Source: WHSW01 sp963781265
Lineage (GTDB): Bacteria; Actinomycetota; Thermoleophilia; Solirubrobacterales; 70-9
Reading direction: 5' to 3'
Length of the DNA: 64,000 nucleotides
Assembly: GCA_963781265.1 (NCBI GenBank)
Contig: CAWAFH010000003.1
Span: 186,001 to 250,000 of the forward strand
Below are positions 39,662 to 48,419 of this stretch, piece after piece. Under the pieces are notes generated by a model. It was not told the DNA's origin. It was given only the letters and a program-made list of their open reading frames with translations, and ran no database searches. The position numbers and the translations under genes were made by a program. Numbering within the stretch: position 1 is the stretch's first letter; every line of letters begins with the position of its first letter.

Positions 39662-40870
39662 TTGAGCGAGCGCGGCACGTTCTCGAAGGCGAGCGCGCGC
39701 GATGCCCCGGTCGAGGGGGCGAGGGTGCTGGCGCGGGTCGACTTCAACGTCCCGCTCGCCGACGCCGGCGGCCGCCGGGTGGTCGCCGACGACACCCGAA
39801 TCCGCGCCGCGCTGCCGACGATCGAGCTGTTGCGTGAACGCGGCGCCGCGATCGTGCTCGTCTCGCACCTCGGTCGACCGAAGGACCGCGAGCCGGAGCT
39901 GTCGATGGCGCCGGTGGCCGCGCGACTCGGCGAGCTGCTCGGGGTCGAGGTGGCGACGGCGCCCGCCGTGGTCGGGCCCGAGGTCGAGGCGATCGCTGCC
40001 CGGCTCGAGCCCGGCGAGATCCTCATGCTCGAGAACAGCCGCTACGAGCCCGGTGAGAGCAAGGACGACCCGGCGCTCGCCGACGCGCTCGCGAAGCTCG
40101 GCGACGTGTACGTGGACGACGCGTTCGGTGCCGCCCACCGCGCCCACGCGACCACCCACGGGGTCGCCGAGCGGCTCCCCGGCTACGCCGGCCTGCTGCT
40201 CGAGCGCGAGGTCCGCGAGCTGACCGCGCTGCGCGACGACCCGCCGCGGCCGCTGTGCGTGGTCCTCGGCGGCGCGAAGGTCACCGACAAGATCGGGGTC
40301 ATCGACCGCTTCCTGCAGACGGCCGACAGCATCCTGATCGGCGGCGCCATGTGCTTCAGCTTCTTCCGCGCCCAAGGTCATCCGACCGGCGACTCGCTGG
40401 TCGAGGAGGAGGGGATCGGGCTCGCGGAGCGGGTGCTCGAGCGCGCCGAGGGATCCGCCTGCGTCCTGCAGCTGCCGGTCGACCTCGTCTGCGGGCGCGC
40501 CTTCGACGCGGACACCGAGGTGCGCGAGCTCGATGGGGTCGAGGTGCCCGACGGCTGGATGGGGCTCGACGTCGGCCAGCGCACCGCCACCGAGTACGCG
40601 CGGGTCATCGGCGACGCCGGTGCGGTGTTCTGGAACGGGCCGATGGGGGCGTTCGAGCTCGCCCCGTTCGCCGCCGGCACCAGGACGGTCGCCGAGGCGG
40701 TCGCCGCCGCGCCCGGCTTCACGGTCGTCGGCGGCGGCGACTCGGCCGCGGCGCTCGCCTCGTTCGGGCTCGACGATGACGTCGACTGGCTCTCGACCGG
40801 CGGCGGCGCCTCGCTCGAGTTGATGGAAGGGGCCGAGCTGCCGGGGGTGGAGGTGCTTCGCGATGCCTGA
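39662..40870 (+). CDS. pgk: phosphoglycerate kinase
   Basis: The 402-aa enzyme has RVDFNVPLADAGG, SHLGRPKDREPELSMAPVA, ENSRYEPGE (in place of ENTRF), DDAFGAAHRAHATTHGVAE, and the C-terminal FWNGPMGAFE and GGGDSAAAL nucleotide-binding loops. It makes ATP from 1,3-bisphosphoglycerate. TTG 39662, with GGGGGAGAG upstream, is the only start giving a full N-terminus. It overlaps tpiA by 8 nt. Confidence 0.97.
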   Translation: MSERGTFSKASARDAPVEGARVLARVDFNVPLADAGGRRVVADDTRIRAALPTIELLRERGAAIVLVSHLGRPKDREPELSMAPVAARLGELLGVEVATAPAVVGPEVEAIAARLEPGEILMLENSRYEPGESKDDPALADALAKLGDVYVDDAFGAAHRAHATTHGVAERLPGYAGLLLEREVRELTALRDDPPRPLCVVLGGAKVTDKIGVIDRFLQTADSILIGGAMCFSFFRAQGHPTGDSLVEEEGIGLAERVLERAEGSACVLQLPVDLVCGRAFDADTEVRELDGVEVPDGWMGLDVGQRTATEYARVIGDAGAVFWNGPMGAFELAPFAAGTRTVAEAVAAAPGFTVVGGGDSAAALASFGLDDDVDWLSTGGGASLELMEGAELPGVEVLRDA

Positions 40871-41621
40871 ACGCAGATGTTTGGTGGCGGCCAACTGGAA
40901 GATGAACAAGACAGCCGGCGAGGCAGTGGACTTCCTCGAGCGCTTCGGTCCCGCCGCCGCCGGGCTCGGCGCGGTCGACCTGGTCGTCTGCCCGCCCTAC
41001 ACCGCGTTGCCCGCAGCGGTCGACGCGGTGAGCGGCTCGTCGGTCTCGATCTGCGCCCAGAACGTCCATGAGGCCGCGTCCGGGGCGTTCACCGGCGAGG
41101 TCTCGATCCCGATGCTCGCCGACCTCGGGGTCGGTGGCGCGATCATCGGCCATTCCGAGCGGCGCCAGCTGTTCGGCGAGACCGACGAGGCGCTCGCGCG
41201 CAAGGTCCCGGCGCTGCTCGACGCCGGCATGCTCGCGATCCTCTGCTGCGGCGAGACCGAGGCCGAGCGCGATGCGGCGCAGACCGAGGACGTGCTGCGC
41301 CGCCAGCTCGAGGCGGACCTCGCCGGCGTCGACGCCGCCCGGCTCGGCTCGGTCGTGATCGCCTACGAGCCGATCTGGGCGATCGGGACCGGGCGCACCG
41401 CGACCGCCGAGCAGGCGCAGGAGGCGTGCGCGTTCATCCGCGGCCTGGTCGGCGCGATCGACGCCGCTGCGGCCGCCGCGGTCCGGATCCTCTACGGCGG
41501 CTCGGTGAAGCCCGCGAACGCCGCCGAGCTGTTCGGCCTCGACGACGTCGACGGCGGCCTGGTCGGCGGCGCCAGCCTCGAGGTCGACGACTTCGTCGCG
41601 GTCTGTGAGGGAGCCGCGTGA
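40863..41621 (+). CDS. tpiA: triosephosphate isomerase
   Basis: The 252-aa TIM barrel has AANWKMNKTAGEAVDF (catalytic Lys), GHSERRQLFGETDEALARK (catalytic His), YEPIWAIGTGRTATAEQAQE (catalytic Glu) and LYGGSVKPANAAEL. It interconverts DHAP and G3P. The start overlaps pgk by 8 nt and the stop overlaps gpmI (GTGA). Confidence 0.98.
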   Translation: MPERRCLVAANWKMNKTAGEAVDFLERFGPAAAGLGAVDLVVCPPYTALPAAVDAVSGSSVSICAQNVHEAASGAFTGEVSIPMLADLGVGGAIIGHSERRQLFGETDEALARKVPALLDAGMLAILCCGETEAERDAAQTEDVLRRQLEADLAGVDAARLGSVVIAYEPIWAIGTGRTATAEQAQEACAFIRGLVGAIDAAAAAAVRILYGGSVKPANAAELFGLDDVDGGLVGGASLEVDDFVAVCEGAA

Positions 41622-43159
41622 GCACGATCCCGGCCGGCGCCACCGAGCTCCCCGCGCCCTCGCTCGCGCTGATCATCCTGGACGGCTGGGGGCTCGCCGA
41701 GGCCGGGCCCGGGAACGCGATCTCGCAGGCCAGCACGCCGGTCTTCGACGAGCTGTGGAACGGTTATCCGCGTACCCAGCTCTCGGCCAGCGGCCGCGAC
41801 GTCGGCCTCCCCGAGGGTCAAATGGGCAACTCCGAGGTCGGCCACCTCAACCTCGGCGCCGGCTCGGTGGTCAAGCAGGATCTGGCCCGGATCGACGACG
41901 CGGTCGCCGACGGCACCTTCTTCGACAACGAGGCGCTGGTCGCCGCCTGCGCGGCGGCCCGCTCGAGCCCCCGCGGGCGGCTGCACCTGCTCGGCCTGGT
42001 CTCCGACGGCGGCGTCCACTCCGGCTGGTCCCACATCGAGGCGCTGATCGAGCTCGCCGCCCAGGAGGGCGTGCCCGACGTCGTCGTGCACGCCTTCACC
42101 GACGGCCGCGACACCCTGCCCACCTCCGCCGACGGTTACACCGCCGAGCTCGAGCTCTGGCTGCGCCACGCCGGGCGAATCGGGACGATTGGCGGGCGCT
42201 ACTTCGCGATGGACCGCGACCGCCGCTGGGATCGGGTCAAGCTCGCATACGACGGGATCGTCCACGCCGAGGGGCTTCGCGCCGCGACTCCCGCCGAGGC
42301 GATCGCCGCCGCCCGCGGGCGCGACGAGACCGACGAGTTCATTCGTCCGACCGTGGTCGGCGACTACGACGGGATGGCCGACGGCGACGTCGCGATCCAC
42401 TTCAACTTCCGCCCCGACCGCGCCCGCGAGCTGACCCGCGCGCTCGGGGAGCCGGATTTCGACGAGTTCGACCGTGGCCCGGCCCCGGACATCGAGCTGA
42501 CCACGCTCACCGAGTACCGCGACGGCTGGCCCTACCCGGTCGCGTTCCCGCCGAAGGCACCGGCCACGACGCTGGCCGAGGTGCTCGCGGGCGAGGGAGC
42601 CCGCCAGCTGCACATCGCCGAGACCGAGAAGTACGCCCACGTCACCTACTTCTTCAACGGAGGGCGCGAGAAGGAGTGGGACGGGGAAGTCCGCGAGCTG
42701 GTCGACTCGCCGCGCGACGTCCCCACGTACGACCACAAGCCGCAGATGAGCGCGGCGGCCGCGGCGGAGGCGTTCACGAGCCGCTGGAGCGAGGGCGGCT
42801 ACCGCTTCGGGGTCATCAACTTCGCGAACCCCGACATGGTCGGCCACACCGGCAGCATCCCGGCGGCGATCGCCGCGGTGCAGACCGTCGACGGCTGCCT
42901 CGGCGAAGTGGTGGCCGCGGTCCACGCGAGCGGCGGGATCTGCATGATCACCGCCGACCACGGCAACTGTGAGCACATGCTGGAGCCCGACGGCTCTCCG
43001 AACACCGCCCACTCGCTCAACCCCGTCCCGTTGGTGGTCACGCTGCCGTCGATCGAGCTCAGCGACGGCGGCGTGCTGGCCGACGTGGCCCCGACGGCGC
43101 TCGCGCTGCTCGGGATCGCGCAGCCGGAGGGGATGACGGGGCGCTCCCTGGTCGCGTAG
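41618..43159 (+). CDS. gpmI: 2,3-bisphosphoglycerate-independent phosphoglycerate mutase
   Basis: The 513-aa alkaline-phosphatase-superfamily enzyme has LIILDGWGLAEAGPGNAI, the catalytic serine in GQMGNSEVGHLNLGAG, HAFTDGRDTLP, FNFRPDRARE, and the metal-binding NFANPDMVGHTG and MITADHGNCE. It converts 3-PGA to 2-PGA. Translationally coupled to tpiA, it completes gap-pgk-tpiA-gpmI; enolase is not in the window. Confidence 0.97.
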   Translation: MSTIPAGATELPAPSLALIILDGWGLAEAGPGNAISQASTPVFDELWNGYPRTQLSASGRDVGLPEGQMGNSEVGHLNLGAGSVVKQDLARIDDAVADGTFFDNEALVAACAAARSSPRGRLHLLGLVSDGGVHSGWSHIEALIELAAQEGVPDVVVHAFTDGRDTLPTSADGYTAELELWLRHAGRIGTIGGRYFAMDRDRRWDRVKLAYDGIVHAEGLRAATPAEAIAAARGRDETDEFIRPTVVGDYDGMADGDVAIHFNFRPDRARELTRALGEPDFDEFDRGPAPDIELTTLTEYRDGWPYPVAFPPKAPATTLAEVLAGEGARQLHIAETEKYAHVTYFFNGGREKEWDGEVRELVDSPRDVPTYDHKPQMSAAAAAEAFTSRWSEGGYRFGVINFANPDMVGHTGSIPAAIAAVQTVDGCLGEVVAAVHASGGICMITADHGNCEHMLEPDGSPNTAHSLNPVPLVVTLPSIELSDGGVLADVAPTALALLGIAQPEGMTGRSLVA

Positions 43160-43160
43160 G

Positions 43161-43210
43161 GCGGGCTCGGGCGAGCTCAGCCTGAGTCTGGCTGGGTCGA
43201 GCACGCCCGC
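43161..43210 (+). terminator. structured intergenic region after gpmI
   Basis: GCGGGC (43161-43166) can pair with GCCCGC (43205-43210), enclosing a second stem AGCC/GGCT with flanking GCTC/GAGC. It begins 2 nt after the gpmI stop and may terminate the glycolytic operon, although no T tract follows. Confidence 0.35.
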
Positions 43211-43243
43211 ATCGCGCCCGAGAAGTAGTCAGGCTTCCGGGTC

Positions 43244-44455
43244 GTGCGCGACGACCCGCAACGGCTTCGATTCGAGATCCTGGCGCGAGACGGCGCCGCC
43301 CGTTGCGGGCGGCTGCTGACCGGGCACGGGCCGGTCGAGACGCCCGCGTTCATCCCGCTCGCCACCCGTGGGGCGGTGCGCAGCCTCGACGTCGGCGACG
43401 TCGCCGGGCTCGGCTTCGAGCTCATCCTCGGGAACACCTTCCACCTGTTCCTGTCGCCCGGGGCGGAGCGGATCGCCGACCTCGGCGGCCTCCATCGGTT
43501 CATCGGCTGGGACCGGGCGCTGATCACGGACTCCGGGGGCTTTCAGGTGTTCTCGCTGGCCCACGGAAACGTCGCCGACGAGATCAAGGGCCGGCGCGGC
43601 GGCGCCGGGGCCGGCGGAGGGGTGGATGAGATCGCCGAGCGCGGCGTCTCGTTTCGCTCGTACATCGACGGCTCGAAGCGGTTCATGGGCCCGGAGGAAT
43701 CGATGTCGGTGCAGGCGGCCCTCGGCTCCGACATCGCGCTCGTCTTCGACGAGTGCACCCCCTTTCACGCCGACCGCGAGTACACCCGGCGGTCGACCGA
43801 GCGCACCCACCGCTGGCTCGACCGATGCCTCGACTGGCACGCCGACCACGGGCCCGGGCGGCAGGCGGTGTTCGGGATCGTCCAGGGCGGCGTCCACGAG
43901 GACCTGCGCCGCGAGTCGGCCGAGCGGGTCGGTTCGGCGGCGGTCGACGGGCTCGCAATCGGCGGCACCCTCGGCCGCGACAAGCCCGAGATGCACGGGG
44001 TGCTCGAGCTGACCGCGCCGCTGCTCCCGGTCGCGGCCCCCAAGCACCTGCTCGGGATCGGCGAGCCCGACGACGTGCTCGCCGGGATCGGGCTCGGGAT
44101 CGACGTCTTCGACTGCGCGGTGCCGACCCGGCTCGCGCGCCACGGGATGGCGCTCGCGCCTCTGCCCGGCTCGCGCTTTCGCTTCGACGTCACCAAGCCC
44201 GACTACCGGCTCGATCAGGGGCCGCTCGCCGAGGGCTGCCCATGCGCGACCTGTGCGACCCACACGCGCGCGTACCTGCACTACCTCGCCCGCGCCGAGC
44301 CGCCGAGCTCGGCGCGGCTGATCACCCTGCACAACCTCACCTTCCTCGAGCGGCTCGTCGCCGGCGCGCGGGCCTCGATCACGGCCGGTGACTACGAGCG
44401 CTACCGCGGCGCGGTGCTCGGTGGAGCGGCGCCCTGGGAGGCCATCGCCGGTTAG
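43244..44455 (+). CDS. tgt: tRNA-guanine transglycosylase
   Basis: Tgt exchanges guanine 34 for the queuosine precursor in certain tRNAs. The 403-aa protein has TPAFIPLATRGAVRSLD, ILGNTFHLFLSPG, TDSGGFQVFSL (catalytic Asp), FGIVQGGVHEDLR, GIDVFDCAVPTRLARHG and a zinc site in GCPCATCATHTRAYLHYL. A Gly-rich insert (RRGGAGAGGGVDE) follows the SLAHGNVADEI segment. No other queuosine genes are in the window. Confidence 0.95.
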   Translation: MRDDPQRLRFEILARDGAARCGRLLTGHGPVETPAFIPLATRGAVRSLDVGDVAGLGFELILGNTFHLFLSPGAERIADLGGLHRFIGWDRALITDSGGFQVFSLAHGNVADEIKGRRGGAGAGGGVDEIAERGVSFRSYIDGSKRFMGPEESMSVQAALGSDIALVFDECTPFHADREYTRRSTERTHRWLDRCLDWHADHGPGRQAVFGIVQGGVHEDLRRESAERVGSAAVDGLAIGGTLGRDKPEMHGVLELTAPLLPVAAPKHLLGIGEPDDVLAGIGLGIDVFDCAVPTRLARHGMALAPLPGSRFRFDVTKPDYRLDQGPLAEGCPCATCATHTRAYLHYLARAEPPSSARLITLHNLTFLERLVAGARASITAGDYERYRGAVLGGAAPWEAIAG

Positions 44456-44498
44456 GGGTCGGCGCGATTTGAGCGAAAGGAGGCCGTGGCGCGAGGAG

Positions 44499-45752
44499 CT
44501 ACTGGGTGTTCTCCTGGATGAAGTCCTCGATCGACTGAATCTGATCGTTCAGGTTGTCCTTGATCGTCTGCCCGATGTCGGTCCCCTGCCCGGCGTCGGT
44601 GAGCAGCAGGACGGCGCCGGCGATCACCGCGGCGAGGATCGCGATCAGCAGCAGGATCCCGAGCGCCCGCGCGAACCGCGAACCGGCCGACCGGCGGCGC
44701 GGCTGCGCCGGCGTGACCACCGGGCGAGACGACGCCTGCGCGGGTCGCCGCCGGGGTGGCGCCACCGGCTCCGGCGCGACCGGCGTGCGCGGCTCCGGGC
44801 TCGACATCCGGCGCGTCGCCGCGGTCGTCGGTCCGGTCGCGAGCATGTTGGTCGGCAGCTCGTCGGACGGCGGCGGCGGCTCTTGGCCGTGCAGGCCGGC
44901 GTCGAGCGCGCGCGACAGGTCACGGGCCGAGCGATAGCGGGCCGACGCCTCGCCCTCGAGCGAGCGGAGGACCGCCTGCGAGAGGGTCTCGGGGACGTCG
45001 GGGTCATACGACGTCGGCGGCAGCGGGCTCTCGTTCTCGCGCCGGATCGCGAGCTCGGCGAGGGTCGATCCCTCCCAGGGCAGGCGCCCGGTGAGCAGCT
45101 GGTAGAGGACGACGCCGAGCGCGTAGACGTCCGCCGCCGGCGTTGCCTCCTCGCCGCGGGCCTGCTCGGGGGCGAGGTAGGCCGCGGTCCCGACGACCGA
45201 GCCGACCTGGGTGAGGCGCGACTGCGCGGTTGCGCGCGCGATCCCGAAGTCGGTGAGCTTGATCGTCATCTCGCCGGTCGGCGGCTCGTGCGCGGAGCTG
45301 TCGCGCCGCCGGCGCCCGGCGGGGCCCCCGATCACCATCAGGTTCCCGGGCTTGACGTCGCGGTGGATGATCCCCTGGCGGTGGGCGTACTCGAGCCCGG
45401 CGCACGCCTGGATCCCGATCTCGGCGGTCGCGTCGGCGCCGAGCCGGCCCTTGGTCTGCAGCAGCTGAGCCACCGACTTGCCCTCCACGTACTCCATGAC
45501 GATGTAGTGGCGCTCGGCGTCGACGCCGGTGTCGTAGACCTGGACGATGTTCGGGTGGATCAGCTTCGCGACCGCGAGCGCCTCGCGGCGGAAGCGGGCG
45601 ACGAACTTGTCGTCGTCGGAGAGGTGCTCGGCCAGGATCTTCACCGCGACGGTGCGCTCCAGCACGCGGTCGGTCGCCCGGTAGACGGTCGACATCCCAC
45701 CGGACCCGAGGCGGTCGCCGAGCTCGTATCGGTCTGAGATCGTCGCGTTCAT
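44499..45752 (-). CDS. membrane serine/threonine protein kinase (PknB-type, no PASTA)
   Basis: The 417-aa protein has a full Hanks-type kinase domain: LGSGGMSTVYRATD (P-loop), VAVKIL (catalytic Lys), GIIHRDVKPGNLMV, KLTDFGIARATAQ (DFG) and GTAAYLAPEQARGEEATPAADVYALGVVLYQLLTG. After it comes a Pro/Arg-rich linker, one membrane span (ILLLIAILAAVIAGAVLLL) and a tail of only about 34 residues, with no PASTA repeats. The activation loop is extended by a RRRRDSSAHEPP insert. It is 3 nt downstream of a lipoprotein gene on the same strand, suggesting a sensor pair. Confidence 0.93.
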   Translation of the reverse strand: MNATISDRYELGDRLGSGGMSTVYRATDRVLERTVAVKILAEHLSDDDKFVARFRREALAVAKLIHPNIVQVYDTGVDAERHYIVMEYVEGKSVAQLLQTKGRLGADATAEIGIQACAGLEYAHRQGIIHRDVKPGNLMVIGGPAGRRRRDSSAHEPPTGEMTIKLTDFGIARATAQSRLTQVGSVVGTAAYLAPEQARGEEATPAADVYALGVVLYQLLTGRLPWEGSTLAELAIRRENESPLPPTSYDPDVPETLSQAVLRSLEGEASARYRSARDLSRALDAGLHGQEPPPPSDELPTNMLATGPTTAATRRMSSPEPRTPVAPEPVAPPRRRPAQASSRPVVTPAQPRRRSAGSRFARALGILLLIAILAAVIAGAVLLLTDAGQGTDIGQTIKDNLNDQIQSIEDFIQENTQ

Positions 45753-45755
45753 CGC

Positions 45756-46328
45756 CTAGCCCGCGTTCCCGCCGCCGGTGACGCCGCCGCTCGCCGGGCC
45801 GGAGCCGCCCGTCTGACCGCCGCCCGTATCCCCCGTCCCGGTCTGGCCGCCCTGGTCGGTGCCCTGGCCGGTCGGAGCCTCCTGGTTGGTGTCCTCGGTG
45901 GGCTGCTCGTCGGTCGTCGTGCTCGTGGTCGTCGAGGTCTCCTCGGTGGTCGTCGGCGTCGTCGTCACCTCGGTGGTCGTCGACGAGGTGGTCGGCGTCG
46001 TCGCGACGCCGCTCGCGCCGGAGGCCCCGGTCTCCGTGCAATCGGTCTGCGAGAGCCCCTCGAGATTGGTCGCCGCCTTGGCGAGCTCGTCAGCGACGTC
46101 GGGGTCGACCTCGTTGGGAAGCTGGTCGACCTCGCTGACCAGCTCCTGGGCGTGGTCGCGGGCGCGGTCGCACTCGCCGTTGTTGACGTCGCTCTGAACC
46201 GCGGCCACGAGCGTCAACAGGGTCTCCGCATCGTCGGGCGGAATCGTGCCGTCGGTGCTCGACCCGCAACTGGCGAAAGCCAGTGCGAAAACGCACGAGA
46301 GCAGGCAGATCGGGACGCGCCGGGGCAT
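45756..46328 (-). CDS. Thr-rich lipoprotein encoded with the kinase
   Basis: The 190-aa product begins MPRRVPICLLSCVFALAFASC, a lipoprotein signal with the lipobox cysteine at about 21. Residues about 30-105 are a small helical domain with cysteines in NNGECDRARDH and SQTDCTET. A long Thr/Ser/Gly/Pro-rich tail (TTPTTSSTTTEVTT and onward) looks like a wall-spanning stalk or O-glycosylated region. I recognise no family. It overlaps nothing but ends 3 nt before the kinase ATG, so co-expression is likely. Confidence 0.8.
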   Translation of the reverse strand: MPRRVPICLLSCVFALAFASCGSSTDGTIPPDDAETLLTLVAAVQSDVNNGECDRARDHAQELVSEVDQLPNEVDPDVADELAKAATNLEGLSQTDCTETGASGASGVATTPTTSSTTTEVTTTPTTTEETSTTTSTTTDEQPTEDTNQEAPTGQGTDQGGQTGTGDTGGGQTGGSGPASGGVTGGGNAG

Positions 46329-46369
46329 CGCGGCGAGTCTAGTAATTGGCCTGCGCCGTCCCGGATCAC

Positions 46370-47122
46370 TCATTGGCCTACGTAGAGTCGGCGGGCGAGG
46401 TGCTCGGGGAGGTCGGTGGCGATGATCGCGTCGGCGGCGCGGTCGATGTCGTAGGCGATCCGGTGAAAGGTGGCGTGCCAGGCCTCGGTGTCGAGCTCGA
46501 GCCAGGCGGCCCGCGGGTCGCCGTCGCGTGGCTGGCCGACGCTGCCCGGGTTGATGAGCCAGCGACCGCGGCCGACCTCGAGGCTGGTCCCGGCGCCCGC
46601 CTGGGCGCCCCGCGCGTCGTCCGCGGCGCCCGGCGCGGCGCCGGAGTCGGCGAGGGCAAAGAACAGGGCGACGTGCGAGTGGCCGACGAAGCTGACTCGT
46701 CGTGCCTGGACGCGGATGCACTCCGCCGCCTGGTCGGGCCAGAGCACGTACTCCCACACGGGGTCGCGCGGGGAGGCGTGATACAGGCCGACCTCGCGGC
46801 TCTCGTCGGACGGGTCCAGGCCGGCGAGAAAGCCGCGGGTATCCCCGTTCATCCGCTCCCGGGTCCAGCGGACCGCGGCGGCGGCGGCGGGGGAGAAGGT
46901 CGAGATGTCGAGCTGCTCGAGCGCCGCGAGGTCGTGGTTGCCGACCAGGCAGACCTCGCAGCGCTCGCGGACGAGCGCCGCGCACTCGTCCGGCTGCGCG
47001 CCGTAGCCGACCACGTCGCCCAGGCACCAGATCCGGTCGACCCCCGCAGCGTCTGCTTCGGCGAGCACCGCCTCGAGGGCGGGCAGGTTGGAGTGGATGT
47101 CACTGATCAGCGCGAGGCGCAA
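46370..47122 (-). CDS. metallophosphoesterase (calcineurin-like, YfcE-type)
   Basis: The 250-aa protein starts at TTG 47122 and reads MRLALISDIHSNLPALEAVL (D-x-H metal motif), then CLGDVVGYGAQPDECAALV (GD), LVGNHDLAAL (GNHD), YHASPRD and FVGHSHVALFF (GHSH), followed by INPGSVGQPRDGDPRAAW. This is the single-domain DNA/RNA/phosphodiester branch; substrate unknown. GGGGGT lies 7 nt before the TTG. Promoter TACGAT overlaps that of the M48 gene on the other strand. Confidence 0.9.
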   Translation of the reverse strand: MRLALISDIHSNLPALEAVLAEADAAGVDRIWCLGDVVGYGAQPDECAALVRERCEVCLVGNHDLAALEQLDISTFSPAAAAAVRWTRERMNGDTRGFLAGLDPSDESREVGLYHASPRDPVWEYVLWPDQAAECIRVQARRVSFVGHSHVALFFALADSGAAPGAADDARGAQAGAGTSLEVGRGRWLINPGSVGQPRDGDPRAAWLELDTEAWHATFHRIAYDIDRAADAIIATDLPEHLARRLYVGQ

Positions 47123-47148
47123 TTTCGGACCCCCGGGACGAGGCCGAC

Positions 47149-47155
47149 TATCGTA
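47149..47155. promoter_or_regulatory. bidirectional -10 element TATCGTA
   Basis: Forward TATCGT ends 8 nt before the M48 peptidase ATG at 47163. Reverse TACGAT (complement of 47150-47155) lies 27 nt before the phosphoesterase TTG, which has a ribosome site. Like TAGCGTA at 4283, it reads as a -10 in both directions. Confidence 0.55.
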
Positions 47156-47162
47156 GGCGGCG

Positions 47163-48419
47163 ATGAGGCTGGCGGGCTCCTGGCCGCGCTCGACCGCGGC
47201 GCGCGTGGGCTGCGCGGCGGCGGTGATGGTGATCGTCGCCGAGGCGGCGGTTTGGGTCCTGGCGCCCTCCGACCCGGACCCGGAGCCGGTCACCGTCTCC
47301 GAGCGCGACTACTTCAGCGCGGCGGAGCTCGACCGCGCGCGCGAGTACCGCGCCCCGCAGCGGCTGCTGCTGATCGTGAGCCTCGCGATCGAGGCCGCCG
47401 TGCTGACCGCGGTCGCGCTCGGGCGCCCGGCGCCGCTGCGCCGGCGGCTCGAACGCCTCGCGGAGCGCCCCCTGCGCGGCGCCGCGCTGGCCGGTGCCGC
47501 GGTCTCGCTGTCGGTCACCCTCGCCACGCTGCCGGTGTCGCTGATCTCGCACGAGCGCGCCGTCGACGTCGGCCTCTCGACCCAGTCGCTGGACTCGTGG
47601 CTGTGGGACGTCGCTCGCTCCGCGGGGATCACGGCGCTGCTGACCGCAGGCGGCGCCACGTTGCTCATCGCGCTGGTGCGGCGCTTCCCCCGCCGGTGGT
47701 GGATCCCGGGGGCCGCGCTGACCACCGGGCTCGCGATCGTCTTCGTCTGGATCGCGCCCGTGGTGCTGGCGCCGATCTTCAACAAGTTCGAGGCGCTGCC
47801 GGAGGGCAGTAGGGCGCGCGCCGACGTGCTCGAGCTCGGCCGCGAGGCCGGGGTCGAGATCGGCGAGGTGTACCGGATCGACGCCAGCCGCCGGGGTACG
47901 TCGCTGAACGCGTTCGTCGACGGGATCGGCTCGAGCAAGCGGGTGGTGCTGTACGACAACCTGCTGCGCACCACGGAGCGCCCGGAGCTGCGCTCCGTGG
48001 TCGCCCACGAGCTCGGCCACGTCGCCAACGACGACATCCGCCGCGGTCTCACCTACGTCGCGATCGTCGCCCCGTTCGGGCTCCTGTTCTCCCGCGAGCT
48101 CGCGCTGGCGATCGCTCGCCGCCGCGGCGTCGACCCGGCGAGCCCGGCGGCGGTGCCCATCTACCTGATGGCGCTGACCCTGGCCGCGTTCGTGCTCAAC
48201 CTGCCCGGCAACCAGCTCTCGCGTCAGGTCGAGGCGTCGGCCGACCGGTTCGCGCTCGAGCTCACCCACGACCCGCAGGCGCTCATCGCGCTTCAGGTCG
48301 AGCTGGCGCGGGCGAACATCTCCGACCCGGATCCGCCGGGCTGGTACGCGACCCTGCTCGGAACCCACCCGACCACGGTGCGGCGGATCGGGGCGGCGCT
48401 GGCCTACGAGGGCGGGTGA
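47163..48419 (+). CDS. M48 family zinc metallopeptidase (Ste24/HtpX-like)
   Basis: A 418-aa membrane protease with several N-terminal spans, then VVLYDNLL, the zinc motif VVAHELGHVANDD and the third ligand region SRQVEASADRFALELTHDPQAL. The architecture matches CAAX-protease-1-like bacterial M48 enzymes, which degrade or process membrane proteins. Its last 16 nt overlap a convergent glycosyltransferase gene. Confidence 0.92.
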   Translation: MRLAGSWPRSTAARVGCAAAVMVIVAEAAVWVLAPSDPDPEPVTVSERDYFSAAELDRAREYRAPQRLLLIVSLAIEAAVLTAVALGRPAPLRRRLERLAERPLRGAALAGAAVSLSVTLATLPVSLISHERAVDVGLSTQSLDSWLWDVARSAGITALLTAGGATLLIALVRRFPRRWWIPGAALTTGLAIVFVWIAPVVLAPIFNKFEALPEGSRARADVLELGREAGVEIGEVYRIDASRRGTSLNAFVDGIGSSKRVVLYDNLLRTTERPELRSVVAHELGHVANDDIRRGLTYVAIVAPFGLLFSRELALAIARRRGVDPASPAAVPIYLMALTLAAFVLNLPGNQLSRQVEASADRFALELTHDPQALIALQVELARANISDPDPPGWYATLLGTHPTTVRRIGAALAYEGG

